From positions 124,001 to 188,000 of the forward strand of contig NZ_CP059348.1 of the NCBI RefSeq assembly GCF_013702265.1: a stretch of DNA of 64,000 nt. The letters are read 5' to 3'. This document shows positions 37,887 through 46,776 of the stretch, piece by piece; the first letter of the stretch is position 1, and every line of letters starts with the position of its first letter. The notes under the pieces are model-generated. The model had not been told where the DNA came from and made no database searches. It was given only the letters and a program-made list of their open reading frames with translations. Made by a program: the position numbers and the translations under genes. The DNA is from Providencia rettgeri. GTDB lineage: Bacteria > Pseudomonadota > Gammaproteobacteria > Enterobacterales > Enterobacteriaceae.

Positions 37887-40421
37887 CTAGTTTTTTGCTA
37901 CCGCCATTGATTCTGGTAGCGGGACTGGAATACAGGGAAGAAGTAGCGAATCCTGTAAAGAGTCCAATTGCTTTGGAAACGTTATCTGGCAAGCTTGCTC
38001 TTCACCCCAAGTCACGTTCATGACACTTTGAGGATTAATGCCGCTGATATAGGCGTTTCCTGCATCATTGACAATCCCAGTCTCTTGTTTCTTGCTATTG
38101 CGTATTTGAGCGCCAAACGGCGGATAGCTGCCATCGGGAAGTCGCAGTACTGTCATCGCTTTTTGCCCTGAAACCACGTCAAAGTGGCGATACCCTACAG
38201 CGCCTTCGGTGAGTGTGGCCTGTACGACGGATTGCTGCGCATCGACATCGTCAGGTAGCGAATTTAAATCAATCTGCGCTTTATTCCGGTAGTAACTACC
38301 CACATCACTCACCACCGCTTTACCGAATAGATTTGTGGTAATTGGGGCGCCGATCCCTTTGATGGGAACACCCGCAACACCATCGGTATCCACTAACATT
38401 CGTGTTCCACCTAATGTACTAACTCGATGAAGTCCGCCACCTTCGGTGGTTAACGTCATTCCACCACTGGCGGATAGACCAAGCGCACTATATTGGTTAT
38501 GCATGTAGTTCACATTTGCCGTTAAACGCGCGGTATCTGCTTGATGGGTGACAAAGGCGCTCCCCGTACTTCCTTTTTTGCTGCTACCTGCGCTCAACTG
38601 GTAGGTGGTTCTATCATCGATGCGGTCGTAATAGGTCGCTCGGTTCGTCGTGTCGTAGCGGCTGCTATTTAACGAATACCCTACGTTGGCTCCGTGGCTT
38701 AGAGGGAATGAAGTCGATAGATAGATGCTGTCATCCTTCACGCCGTTATAAGTGGTGCGGTTTGCCGATACGTTCACACTGATGTTTTTTAGTGAGCCAA
38801 TATCCATATACTTCGAAAACATCACGCTGTAGTAATCGTTATCTGGTCTGTCCCAATAAGTTTGATGGTTATAGTTCAGGTATAACGACATGCCTAAATC
38901 ACCAAAATTTTTATTCACTGAGACGGTGTAAAGCTCTTTATTTCCGCCATAACGCTCACCCGTTTGCAGTGCATTTAAGAAATCAGACATCGACATAAAG
39001 TCGCGTTCTGAAAACCGATAACCCGCAAATTGGATCGTGCTATCAAGGGACTCGAATGTTTTTGAGTAATTAATACGGTATGAACCGCCAGTTAAGCTCC
39101 CTGTATTAGGTAAGCGGGAAAAAGATTGCGTGATATCGAAAGATAAAGCCCCAAATGCCAGTAAATCACGCCCAATACCCAGTGAAACGGCATTGTAGTT
39201 TTTACTGTTCAGGCTGCCGCCAAATAGCGACCATCCGTTGTTAATACCCCATGAAAACTCACCCGTCACAAAGGTATCGCCTTCGCTGTGACGTTGGTAA
39301 TTCGTGGGCTGACCTAACGCAAGTTTGTATTGCATTTGTCCTGGGCGTGTTAAATATGGCAAATTTGCTGTATCTATTTGAAATTCTTGCGTTGTTCCAT
39401 CTTGTTCTTTAACAGTGACATCTAAGGTTCCACTCACTGCATCACTTAAGTTTTGGATGCGAAAAGGCCCCGGAGCGACTTGAGTTTCATACAGCACTCG
39501 CCCTTGCTGGCTAACAATGACGGTGGCATTGGTGTTTGCAATTCCCGTCACTTCAGGCGCATAGCCTCGTAAATTAGGAGGCAGCATATTTAATTCCGAG
39601 CGTACGCTGGCACCAATAAAACGGAATGAATCAAAAATATTAGAGCTAAGGTAATCCTCCCCTAAGACTAATTTGGCTGCGAGTGATGGCAGTGCGCGAT
39701 AGGCATAAAATCGATTCCATTCAAAATCTTTACTTGTCGAGTTGTTTGAGCCCGTTGTACGGTTAACGTGTCCTTGCCAATCAGCACGAAATCGCCAAGC
39801 ACCGAAATTCATTCCTACAATACCGTTGCCATTCAAGGTGTAGTTATCGCTACTCTTGGTGTGGGACTTATTGGCATTTGCATTAATGTTGTAGTCGAGC
39901 ATCAACGCAGAAATACCTTCATCCCAACGTGATGGTGGATCCCAATTGGGTGCGGTGTACTCAAGGTAAGCCTGTGGAAGACTGACATAAATTGATGAGT
40001 TCGCCAGTTCACCACGAATTTGCATACCGGGTAAGCTACTTGCTGCAAGGCATTGACCGTCATGCCACCATGTCAGCGATTTTTTTGCTGATGAGGTTAA
40101 ACCAAGTTGTTCGACGATTTCTGGCGACAAACAAGCATCACTTTCTTGCGGGTCATTTTCAGCGGTATAGAACGGAACAACCACATCTGACAAATGCTCA
40201 CCATTGACTTTCAAAGCGAAAGAATATGTGCCGGGCATAATGTATCCCGCACGAGAAAACTGTTCTAAGTTGATGTTATTTTTATCTTCTAGATCGAGAA
40301 CATCCGTGTTGAACTCGATTGCCTCTGCTGCCCATAACGGCGTTGATATACCACTTAATGAAAAAATAATGGCGGCACCTAAGCTACTCAGGCGAAAAAA
40401 TACAGGTCGTGATAAAGACAT
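37887..40421 (-). CDS. fimbrial outer-membrane usher (FimD/PapC type)
   Basis: An usher of about 844 residues that forms the pore and polymerises subunits. It has a signal peptide (about residues 1-31), N-terminal domain with EFNTDVLDLEDKNNINLEQF, the 24-strand barrel with middle plug, and C-terminal domains ending EEQACQITFPKQL and CIPVPLP. The start at 40421 (MSLSRPVFFR) has AGGGAT upstream, whereas the ATG at 40430 would leave no space for a ribosome site. It corresponds to MrpC. Confidence 0.95.
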   Translation of the reverse strand: MSLSRPVFFRLSSLGAAIIFSLSGISTPLWAAEAIEFNTDVLDLEDKNNINLEQFSRAGYIMPGTYSFALKVNGEHLSDVVVPFYTAENDPQESDACLSPEIVEQLGLTSSAKKSLTWWHDGQCLAASSLPGMQIRGELANSSIYVSLPQAYLEYTAPNWDPPSRWDEGISALMLDYNINANANKSHTKSSDNYTLNGNGIVGMNFGAWRFRADWQGHVNRTTGSNNSTSKDFEWNRFYAYRALPSLAAKLVLGEDYLSSNIFDSFRFIGASVRSELNMLPPNLRGYAPEVTGIANTNATVIVSQQGRVLYETQVAPGPFRIQNLSDAVSGTLDVTVKEQDGTTQEFQIDTANLPYLTRPGQMQYKLALGQPTNYQRHSEGDTFVTGEFSWGINNGWSLFGGSLNSKNYNAVSLGIGRDLLAFGALSFDITQSFSRLPNTGSLTGGSYRINYSKTFESLDSTIQFAGYRFSERDFMSMSDFLNALQTGERYGGNKELYTVSVNKNFGDLGMSLYLNYNHQTYWDRPDNDYYSVMFSKYMDIGSLKNISVNVSANRTTYNGVKDDSIYLSTSFPLSHGANVGYSLNSSRYDTTNRATYYDRIDDRTTYQLSAGSSKKGSTGSAFVTHQADTARLTANVNYMHNQYSALGLSASGGMTLTTEGGGLHRVSTLGGTRMLVDTDGVAGVPIKGIGAPITTNLFGKAVVSDVGSYYRNKAQIDLNSLPDDVDAQQSVVQATLTEGAVGYRHFDVVSGQKAMTVLRLPDGSYPPFGAQIRNSKKQETGIVNDAGNAYISGINPQSVMNVTWGEEQACQITFPKQLDSLQDSLLLPCIPVPLPESMAVAKN

Positions 40422-40482
40422 AAATAACATCCCTAGAAATCCAGCTCAGGAAAAATAAAGGCTAAATAATGATTTTTTATTA

Positions 40483-41010
40483 TTAGTAATAATCCAGCTT
40501 AAAACGCAGAGCACTCTGGTACTCCCCTGGACGTAGCGGTTTTGTATCGGAAACCAATCTCAATCCGTAGTTCAGCACTTTGCTTCCTGCAGTGATGGTT
40601 TGCTTTTTCGACGGCTGCCCCGGATAAATAGTTTTGCCATCAGCATCTTGTAATCGCAGAGCGACTCCACGAGCATCGCCATACACCGTAAACCAGTCAC
40701 CATCGCTCGGACCATCAAAGGTCACTGTAAAAGCTTGCCATGTGGAGCCCGCATGAGATGCCAATGTGCAACCGACTAACGTGATAGAAAAAGGGCGAAG
40801 CGCTCCTTGTCCTTGTTGGCGTATTGTTCCAATAGGTAGAGCCCCCATATCGACAACTTGCTCATAAGATCCGGCTTCAATAGCACATGCAGAGTCGACA
40901 ATACTGCCATCCATGTTGATACTTCCCCGTAATGTCGATGCGTGTGTCTGTGCATTGAATAACTGGCTCGCAAGTAACAACGTACAGGTCGAAATCATTT
41001 TCAAAACCAA
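40483..41010 (-). CDS. minor fimbrial subunit (MrpB position)
   Basis: A 175-residue pilin-like protein with signal peptide (QTHA, about residue 24), DSACAIEAGSYEQVVDMG with the paired Cys in LVGCTLA, and a C-terminal strand ending SALRFKLDYY. AGGAGA lies just upstream; possible starts are TTG at 41010, TTG at 41004 or ATG at 40998, and the exact one is unsettled. It lies between the major pilin and the usher, as mrpB does, and may anchor or end the rod. Confidence 0.88.
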   Translation of the reverse strand: MVLKMISTCTLLLASQLFNAQTHASTLRGSINMDGSIVDSACAIEAGSYEQVVDMGALPIGTIRQQGQGALRPFSITLVGCTLASHAGSTWQAFTVTFDGPSDGDWFTVYGDARGVALRLQDADGKTIYPGQPSKKQTITAGSKVLNYGLRLVSDTKPLRPGEYQSALRFKLDYY

Positions 41011-41027
41011 GCTCTCCTAGCGTTATA

Positions 41028-41058
41028 TTTCCCCTTAACAATCCCTGTATTGGGGAAA
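41028..41058 (-). terminator. hairpin between major pilin and the next gene
   Basis: On the minus strand TTTCCCC pairs with GGGGAAA (41058-41052 and 41034-41028) around a 17-base loop. Located after the major pilin stop, it probably acts as an attenuator or a 3' stabiliser that favours major pilin over the distal genes. Confidence 0.5.
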
Positions 41059-41084
41059 AATTTAATTAAAATGACCTAGTACGA

Positions 41085-41636
41085 TTAGTTATACGCCAAG
41101 GTAAAGTTGGTTGTGGCACTGAAACTACCCGGAACGACAGCAGTACCTGACTGACCTTGCAACGCAGCTTGGAAACTTAAAATATTATCGCCAGAGGTAT
41201 AAGCACGGTCAGTTGTTGAACTATTGATATCAATCTTAGAACCTGACTTATTCATCAGAACAACCCCTGCACCAGATGCATCACCCGTAATTTGGATTAA
41301 TCCTGTGTCTAGCCACTCAGTACCAGCAAATGTGACTTTAACCAGATTGTTATCGAAGCCATGTTCTTTACCGTCTTTATCGGTATATTTAGCATTCAAC
41401 GTACATCCTTGAAGATGGATTTCGAAAGGTTGAGCTGATGACATTTGACCAGACTGCAAAGTCACATTAGATACCTGTCCTAAATCAATAGTTTGGCTTT
41501 CATCACCCGGTGCGATTGAGCATGGCGCTTCGATAATAGAACCTGTGAAAGTGACGATACCTTTACCTGCATCCGCAGCAAAAACAGACGCACTCATTGC
41601 ACTAGAAACAAGCGTTGCTAAAATAATTTTTTTCAT
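41085..41636 (-). CDS. major fimbrial subunit (MrpA-like)
   Basis: A 183-residue pilin. Signal peptide MKKIILATLVSSAMSASVFA is followed by DAGKGIVTFTGSIIEAPC; the second cysteine is in LQGCTLN and the C-terminus is TTNFTLAYN, with the penultimate tyrosine needed for chaperone binding. The TFTGSIIEAPCSIAP stretch is the typical MR/P and type 1-like major pilin N-terminus. It is the first structural gene of the operon, 238 bases after the HTH gene. Confidence 0.95.
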   Translation of the reverse strand: MKKIILATLVSSAMSASVFAADAGKGIVTFTGSIIEAPCSIAPGDESQTIDLGQVSNVTLQSGQMSSAQPFEIHLQGCTLNAKYTDKDGKEHGFDNNLVKVTFAGTEWLDTGLIQITGDASGAGVVLMNKSGSKIDINSSTTDRAYTSGDNILSFQAALQGQSGTAVVPGSFSATTNFTLAYN

Positions 41637-41873
41637 TGATATAATTTCCTTAATTAAAAAAAGAATAGATGGCTTTAAATAAAGCCATGTTAAAAATATT
41701 TATTAAAATAAATAGAAAACATCCATGGGTAATGGATTTTTTAATTTACTGATTTTTTTATGGATAAATAATTAGAATCTCAATTAATGGATTTTATTAA
41801 TTTAAATTCAACGCTAATAAATGTTAATTTAACTAAAACCAACACTAATTTAGTGCTATTAATCCACGGTGAT
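41637..41873. promoter_or_regulatory. fimbrial promoter region with dyad and direct repeats
   Basis: This AT-rich region lies upstream of the major pilin. It contains ATCCAT-GGGTA-ATGGAT (41721-41737) and two direct repeats starting TAATGGATTTT at 41730 and 41785. No invertase gene and no long inverted repeats flank the region, so an invertible promoter as in mrp was not found. Confidence 0.5.
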
Positions 41874-42197
41874 TTATTTTGAAATTAGAGCACCATGTTG
41901 CTCAAATAATAAATTAAACTCACCGTAAAGCTCTGGTTCTTTGGCTTCTATACGTTCAGAAACAAAGAAGAAGAACGATTCTAAAGACACACCCAAGTAA
42001 TGAAGCAAAAGACATAAAGTAGATAAAGTTATTTCACAAATACCATTTTCATAGCGTGAGATTTGTTGTTGTGAAACTCCAATGAGTGAACCTAATTGTC
42101 TACCTGATAATAATCTTTTCCTTCTTAAGCTTGCAATTTCATCTGCGATAGCTTGAGAAAATGATTCTGTAATTCTCTCTATTTTTTTCAAACTCAT
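41874..42197 (-). CDS. MrpJ-like helix-turn-helix regulator
   Basis: A 107-residue XRE-type DNA-binding protein. The HTH (about residues 20-75) carries GRQLGSLIGVSQQQISRYENGICEITL, and the block VSQQQISRYE is the hallmark of the MrpJ family of Proteus, which represses flagellar genes and modulates fimbrial operons. It lies on the same strand upstream of the major pilin, not at the distal end as mrpJ does. It may be co-transcribed with the operon or drive it from its own promoter. Two paralogues occur at 45589-45909 and 60508-60840. Confidence 0.93.
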   Translation of the reverse strand: MSLKKIERITESFSQAIADEIASLRRKRLLSGRQLGSLIGVSQQQISRYENGICEITLSTLCLLLHYLGVSLESFFFFVSERIEAKEPELYGEFNLLFEQHGALISK

Positions 42198-42943
42198 CCA
42201 TAAACCTTAAATAAGAATCAATTTCAAAACATATTAAATAAAACAAATGCGTAAGCACGAATCTGTTTTTATTTTTAAACAAAATAGGAGTAAAAAACAA
42301 TAGGGTGAAATTTGGCAATATTTTCAACCAAAGCATGATTTACACATTACCAACACTGTGAGTTTGTTAAAATAAATAAATTACAAAAGGTTGCGATATC
42401 CCTACTCGTAATGTGGCTTAAAATACCAGTGATAAAGTTTGAAATTACCCTTAATAATAGTTAATTTTAGATTTATATATCGTTATAAATATATTTTCAT
42501 AGTTACATTTTAAAAAATCCAAGAGTATGAATGCGTAATAATGCAAAATATAAAAATAACAATAAAATTCAGCCAGATAGGTTATGTGTTGTTAGATACA
42601 TGTTTGGTAACAATTATGAATTCAAAAAAATGAAATATACAAAATATGTCGAAATGTTATTTCGATGACATTTAATGACATTAAATTTGACTTAAGTTAT
42701 TGTTGTTTGTGATTCAGATCACATTAAGATGTATTGAAAATGACACATACATTTAAGACGCGGGTTTTATTTGTGGGGTTGAAACACATTCAGATTATTG
42801 TTGGTCACACCGACATTTTTGAAGGGAATTGATGACATCATGTTTACATCACTCATCGAGCAAGAATCGCAAAAGTAACCGAAAAGAAATCTAATTTGCA
42901 GGTATAATCCCTCCAATTTCATTCAACAGGCTTAGATACCAAC
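42198..42943. other. long AT-rich region upstream of the fimbrial HTH gene
   Basis: No gene is supported in these 746 bases; one 65-residue frame on the minus strand has no signal of being real. The region holds a perfect CRP-type palindrome at 42708-42723 and should carry promoters for the fimbrial regulator on one side and yaiL on the other. Confidence 0.6.
42708..42723. promoter_or_regulatory. CRP-cAMP binding site candidate
   Basis: TGTGATTCAGATCACA contains both perfect CRP half sites TGTGA and TCACA with the standard 6-base spacer. It is about 220 bases from yaiL and about 510 bases from the MrpJ-like gene, so the regulated promoter is not certain. Confidence 0.75.
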
Positions 42944-43483
42944 ATGGCAAAACTCACCTTACAAGAGCAAATGCTCCAAGCGGGACTCGTCACCAGTAAA
43001 AAAATGGCGAAAGTACAGCGCACAGCGAAGAAATCACGAGTACAGGCTAGAGAAGCCAGAGAAGCGGTAGAAGAGAATAAAAAAGCGCAGCTTGAGCGTG
43101 ATAAACAACTGAGCGATCAACAAAAGCAAGCGGCACTGACGAAAGAGTATAAAGCTCAGGTGAAGCAGCTGATTGAGATGAACAAAATTGATGTAGCGAA
43201 AGGCGATATCAGCTTTAACTTCACAGATAATAACCTCATCAAGCAAGTGGTCGTCGATAAAACAACGCAAACCCAACTTATTAGCGGCCGTCTCGCCATC
43301 GCGCGTTTAGCGACTGACAATCCTGAAATGAGTACCTACGCGATTATCCCCGCGAGTGTAGCGGATAAAATCGCTCAGCGTGATGAAAGCAGCATCGTAT
43401 TAAATAACGCCTTGAGTCAGGAAGAGCAGGATGAAGACGATCCGTACGCAGACTTTAAAATTCCAGATGATTTAATGTGGTAG
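42944..43483 (+). CDS. yaiL: YaiL/DUF2058 family nucleoid-associated protein
   Basis: A 179-residue, charged protein matching E. coli YaiL. The N-terminal half is a long Lys/Glu/Gln-rich helix (KLTLQEQMLQAG, then about residues 20-80) and the C-terminal half is a small folded domain (SFNFTDNNLIKQVVVD ... IPASVADKIAQRDE). The family is described as a nucleoprotein/polynucleotide-associated protein without a proven activity. It ends four bases before the convergent pseudouridine synthase gene. Confidence 0.92.
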   Translation: MAKLTLQEQMLQAGLVTSKKMAKVQRTAKKSRVQAREAREAVEENKKAQLERDKQLSDQQKQAALTKEYKAQVKQLIEMNKIDVAKGDISFNFTDNNLIKQVVVDKTTQTQLISGRLAIARLATDNPEMSTYAIIPASVADKIAQRDESSIVLNNALSQEEQDEDDPYADFKIPDDLMW

Positions 43484-43487
43484 TCAT

Positions 43488-44192
43488 TTAGAACGGGCTT
43501 TTGCTGTGAGCGTGAATGGGTTCCCCAGTTATCGGATGAATAAAATCTAATTCACTGGCATGCAGCATCAGCCTCGGCCTCGGCGCAGGTTCTATATCTG
43601 CAGGCAGTAAGCCTCCATACAGATCACACCCCAAAATAGGATGACCGAAAAGTTGGCTGTGAATGCGCAGCTGATGGGTTCGTCCTGTTTCTGGGATAAA
43701 TTTTACCCGCGTCAGTGGCAACCTACGCCCATCTTCTAGCTCACGATAAAACCGCTCAATTACCTGATAATAGGAACGTGCTGGTTTACCATGAGTTGCG
43801 CAAATCGACATTCGGGGAAACAGCGCTGGGTCTTTGGCAATTGGTGCGTCTATCACTCCATCATCATTTTTCACATGGCCACATAGTAGTGCGCTGTAGG
43901 CTTTCGTCACGGTTCGCTGGCTAAACTGTCGGCATAATTCTGCATTTATGGCTTTATTACGAGCCACGACCATGACACCTGAAGTACCAAAATCAAGGCG
44001 ATGTACGAGAGTGCATTCAGGGAACAGTTGAACGAGCCGGTAATGTACTGAGTCGAGATTTTGTGGATTCTTCCCAGAGAGGCTCAGTAGCCCCGAAGGT
44101 TTATTGATAAGAATAAGGTGCTCATCCTGCTCAATGATTTCAATGTCATCATGGCAAGGGGGCGCAATAAAGGTATCAATAATCGTCGACAT
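43488..44192 (-). CDS. RluA-family RNA pseudouridine synthase
   Basis: A 234-residue enzyme that isomerises uridine to pseudouridine in RNA. The catalytic aspartate is in LVHRLDFGTSGVMVVA (HRLD motif), with INKPSGLLSLSG before it and RTHQLRIHSQLFGHPILG after it. It is of the short type without an S4 domain. It resembles RluA but the N-terminal ends and specificity region differ, so the RNA target is left open. Divergent from the following cold-shock-domain gene. Confidence 0.93.
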   Translation of the reverse strand: MSTIIDTFIAPPCHDDIEIIEQDEHLILINKPSGLLSLSGKNPQNLDSVHYRLVQLFPECTLVHRLDFGTSGVMVVARNKAINAELCRQFSQRTVTKAYSALLCGHVKNDDGVIDAPIAKDPALFPRMSICATHGKPARSYYQVIERFYRELEDGRRLPLTRVKFIPETGRTHQLRIHSQLFGHPILGCDLYGGLLPADIEPAPRPRLMLHASELDFIHPITGEPIHAHSKSPF

Positions 44193-44367
44193 CAGGCTAT
44201 CCAGATAAAAAGTGGTTATGAATAATACCCAATTTTGTGCTTTCTGACGATGATGCTATTGGCTGATGTTATCGATAAATAAGCTAGACTAAAACTAAAG
44301 GCGTGGTCTGGGCAGGTATTGTGTTTTATACTGCGCGCTGTGAAATTGAGTCAACAAAGAAGGTGGT

Positions 44368-44856
44368 ATGGCAATGAACGGAACAATCACAACGTGGTTT
44401 GAAGATAAAGGTTTTGGGTTTCTCAAAGATGAAAACGGGGATAACCGTTATTTTCATGTGATTAAAGTTGCCAACCCAGAACTGATTAAAAAAGGGGCGG
44501 CGGTTACGTTTGAGCCGACCACAAATAATAAAGGTTTATCCGCCTTTGCGGTTAAAGTGATCCCTGAAAGCAAATATATCTATATTGCCGGTGAGCGCAT
44601 TAAGCTGACGGCTATCAAATCATTCCGTATCTATTATGAAGATGTTCCGGCAGATACACGTATTGATAAAGAAAATACCGTATTATCGATTGGTGCGCTG
44701 ATGAACAGTATTAAACCTAAAACGAATATTAAGCCGGGAGCTACTCGAGCGCTGAAAAAGCTGATTATCGAAACCCAGCATGGAACAACATTGACGTTCT
44801 CTGAAGATGAGATTGACGTGGATGAAACCATGAAACAACTTAAAGGTGTTAAATAG
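44368..44856 (+). CDS. cold-shock-domain protein with C-terminal extension
   Basis: A 162-residue protein. Residues 1-65 form a cold-shock domain with GTITTWFEDKGFGFLKDENGDNRYFHV, close to the RNP1/RNP2 motifs, so it should bind single-stranded nucleic acid. The C-terminal 95 residues (YIYIAGERIKLTAIKSFRIYYE and later) form a beta-rich domain I do not recognise. A single ORF with its own terminator. Likely an RNA-binding regulatory protein; the target is unknown. Confidence 0.88.
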   Translation: MAMNGTITTWFEDKGFGFLKDENGDNRYFHVIKVANPELIKKGAAVTFEPTTNNKGLSAFAVKVIPESKYIYIAGERIKLTAIKSFRIYYEDVPADTRIDKENTVLSIGALMNSIKPKTNIKPGATRALKKLIIETQHGTTLTFSEDEIDVDETMKQLKGVK

Positions 44857-44888
44857 CTTTCGACTGAATTAAAAAATCTCCCCATTCC

Positions 44889-44918
44889 ATTGCCTCTAAT
44901 ATAGAGGCAATGCTTTTT
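44889..44918 (+). terminator. terminator after the cold-shock-domain gene
   Basis: ATTGCCTCT (44889-44897) and AGAGGCAAT (44903-44911) form a perfect 9-base stem with a 5-base loop, followed by GC and five T. Confidence 0.85.
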
Positions 44919-45588
44919 CAGTACTACCTTCGATATCCTTTCCTAAATTTGAATAAAAAATCAACAAACGATCTAAAAAGAGAATATTTTTAATAAGCCA
45001 TCGCTACATATTAAGCAAGATGTATTAATATATGCGCGAACCGCATTCTGATACGTCCAATTTATAGCGCCTTTATGGCATACAATCTGGATTGTAAATA
45101 CTATGATGCGGATTAGTTGTTGTTAAGTTGGTAATCTAAATGAAAATTATTGCGGAATAACGAATTAAGCTGTAGAAATATATTTTTATATTGGTATATT
45201 ACTCATCTAATGAGTTTTTTATTTTGCAAAAAACAATTTAGCTGTTTCAAATTGTAATTTGTTGTAATAAATGATGTATTTTATCTCGTTTTTATAGGCT
45301 TTTACTCCTCCCACGTAAATTTTATTTTAAAAAAATAAAAAATATATTAAATAAATTGAACAAAGCTTTATTTAATATATATCAGTTAGTTAATTCTACT
45401 TATCATATTAAGTGTACTCGTACTCGTTGTATCTTAATAAAGCCCGACGATCAATAAATTACTATTTGATAGGTGGTACCTATCAAAATAATCTTGTTCG
45501 ATCGGTATAAACGTTTTTACTCTTATTTTAATGTATTTATTATTAATGGAAATTAAATAAATTGTTTCTTTATATTGGAGTGTGGTTA
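44919..45588. other. AT-rich regulatory region upstream of the ecp regulator
   Basis: No gene is supported here. The stretch contains a 7-2-7 dyad TACAATC-TG-GATTGTA at 45081-45096 and a perfect 14-base AT-only inverted repeat (45342-45355 and 45367-45380, 11-base loop). Both could be binding sites of nucleoid proteins or of the downstream HTH protein. Confidence 0.5.
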
Positions 45589-45909
45589 ATGAAATCTAAT
45601 ATAATTAGTGGTCAGGTGGGAGCTTTTTTAAGAAAATCACGTAAAGAAAAGAACATGACGGGAAAGCAGCTGGCGAAATTAATAGGAATCAGCCAGCAAC
45701 AGATATCAAGATATGAAATGGGAATCACTGCGATTACTTTAGATCAGCTTGATATTTTTTTAAGTATTCTAGATAAACGATGGGTCGATGTCATTAAATA
45801 TGTCGAAAAAGATACTGACTCTGAAAAAAGAATGGGTAATAAAGGAAGTGCGAGTAAATATACTTCCTGGGGAAATTACTCAACAAAAACCATCATAAAT
45901 AACTGCTAA
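45589..45909 (+). CDS. MrpJ-like helix-turn-helix regulator before the ecp operon
   Basis: A 106-residue XRE-type protein. The HTH is GKQLAKLIGISQQQISRYEMGITAITL (about residues 26-52), the MrpJ-family signature. The start at 45589 has GGAG nine bases upstream and removes an unlikely N-terminal extension from 45562. It precedes ecpA by 163 bases on the same strand, where E. coli has the LuxR-type EcpR instead. Likely regulates this pilus, motility, or both. The C-terminal 35 residues are Lys/Ser/Asn-rich and look disordered. Confidence 0.92.
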   Translation: MKSNIISGQVGAFLRKSRKEKNMTGKQLAKLIGISQQQISRYEMGITAITLDQLDIFLSILDKRWVDVIKYVEKDTDSEKRMGNKGSASKYTSWGNYSTKTIINNC

Positions 45910-45995
45910 ATTTTCCTCTTAAATTAGAAATAAAATAATCAGTTAATTCTGGTTATTTTATTAAGCATATTCTCTGGAAAATTCGATTGTTTTTT

Positions 45996-46022
45996 ATAAA
46001 ACACACAATGAATGTGTTTTTT
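45996..46022 (+). terminator. attenuator-like hairpin between the HTH gene and ecpA
   Basis: AAAACACA (45998-46005) pairs with TGTGTTTT (46013-46020), 7-base loop, followed by TT and the AT of a downstream ATG. A weaker hairpin lies at 45933-45958. Together they suggest that read-through from the HTH gene into ecpA is limited. Confidence 0.55.
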
Positions 46023-46072
46023 ATGCTATGCAATTAAATTTTTCTTCATGGATATTAAATAGAGAGAACAAC

Positions 46073-46681
46073 ATGTTAAATAAAAAAATGGCATCTGTTT
46101 TGCTATCAACAATTATTGCTGCTTCCTTTGCTACAGTTGCTAATGCTGACACTCGTACTGCTCAAGCGACAGCAACATGGCAAGCGACCGCAATTAAAGA
46201 TACGACAAGTATGCTGGTTGTTACGCCATTAAAAAGCTTAACATTTAACTATGCAGAAGGTCAGAAAAGCTTTAACCAACAAAATGGCGCATTTGATATC
46301 GCTATTCAAGGTCAATCAGGTGCAACAGATTTTAAATTAGCATCAAAAATCATTTCTAACACTTTAGCGAGAACAACAGATGATTCTAAATTAACTGTTG
46401 GCGTTAAATGGAATGGGGAAGATCTGAATAAAACGACTGACACTGTGTTAATCGATACTTCAAAAGGCTTAACATCAGGTTTAGATAACTTAGCTGCAGA
46501 TGGTATCTACAATGGTTCAGAGCGTGCAACTGACCGTGGTGAGTTCACCTTCGTTATCGCTAGCGCGGAAGCGGCTGGCGCAGCGACAGACTTCAAAGCA
46601 CTGACCGATGGTTCATGGGATGGTGATGTTAAAGTTCAATTCACTGCAACTTGGGATGGTACTTTCACACCAGCTCCTTAA
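46073..46681 (+). CDS. ecpA: E. coli common pilus major subunit EcpA
   Basis: A 202-residue pilin of the alternate (alpha) chaperone-usher class, closely matching EcpA/MatB. Signal peptide (about residues 1-24, VANA) is followed by DTRTAQATATWQATAIKDTTSMLVVTPLKSL and QNGAFDIAIQGQSGATDF. There is no cysteine, as in EcpA. It ends in VQFTATWDGTF. The start at 46073 has AGAGAG upstream; the longer frame to 46028 is unlikely. First structural gene of the ecp operon. Confidence 0.96.
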   Translation: MLNKKMASVLLSTIIAASFATVANADTRTAQATATWQATAIKDTTSMLVVTPLKSLTFNYAEGQKSFNQQNGAFDIAIQGQSGATDFKLASKIISNTLARTTDDSKLTVGVKWNGEDLNKTTDTVLIDTSKGLTSGLDNLAADGIYNGSERATDRGEFTFVIASAEAAGAATDFKALTDGSWDGDVKVQFTATWDGTFTPAP

Positions 46682-46776
46682 TTGATTATTTACGCTTAGT
46701 GAATAACTAATTTTCACGATAAAGATACTATAGGGAAATATTATCTTTATCGTTATCTTTTTTAAAATTAATAATT

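Noticed and set aside
41637-41873. Invertible promoter like that of mrp or fim
   Set aside because: No pair of long inverted repeats and no recombinase gene (mrpI/fimB type) is present near the operon.
42139-42336. Open frame of 65 residues on the minus strand upstream of the fimbrial HTH gene
   Set aside because: It overlaps the start of the HTH gene in another frame, has no ribosome site and no recognisable domain.
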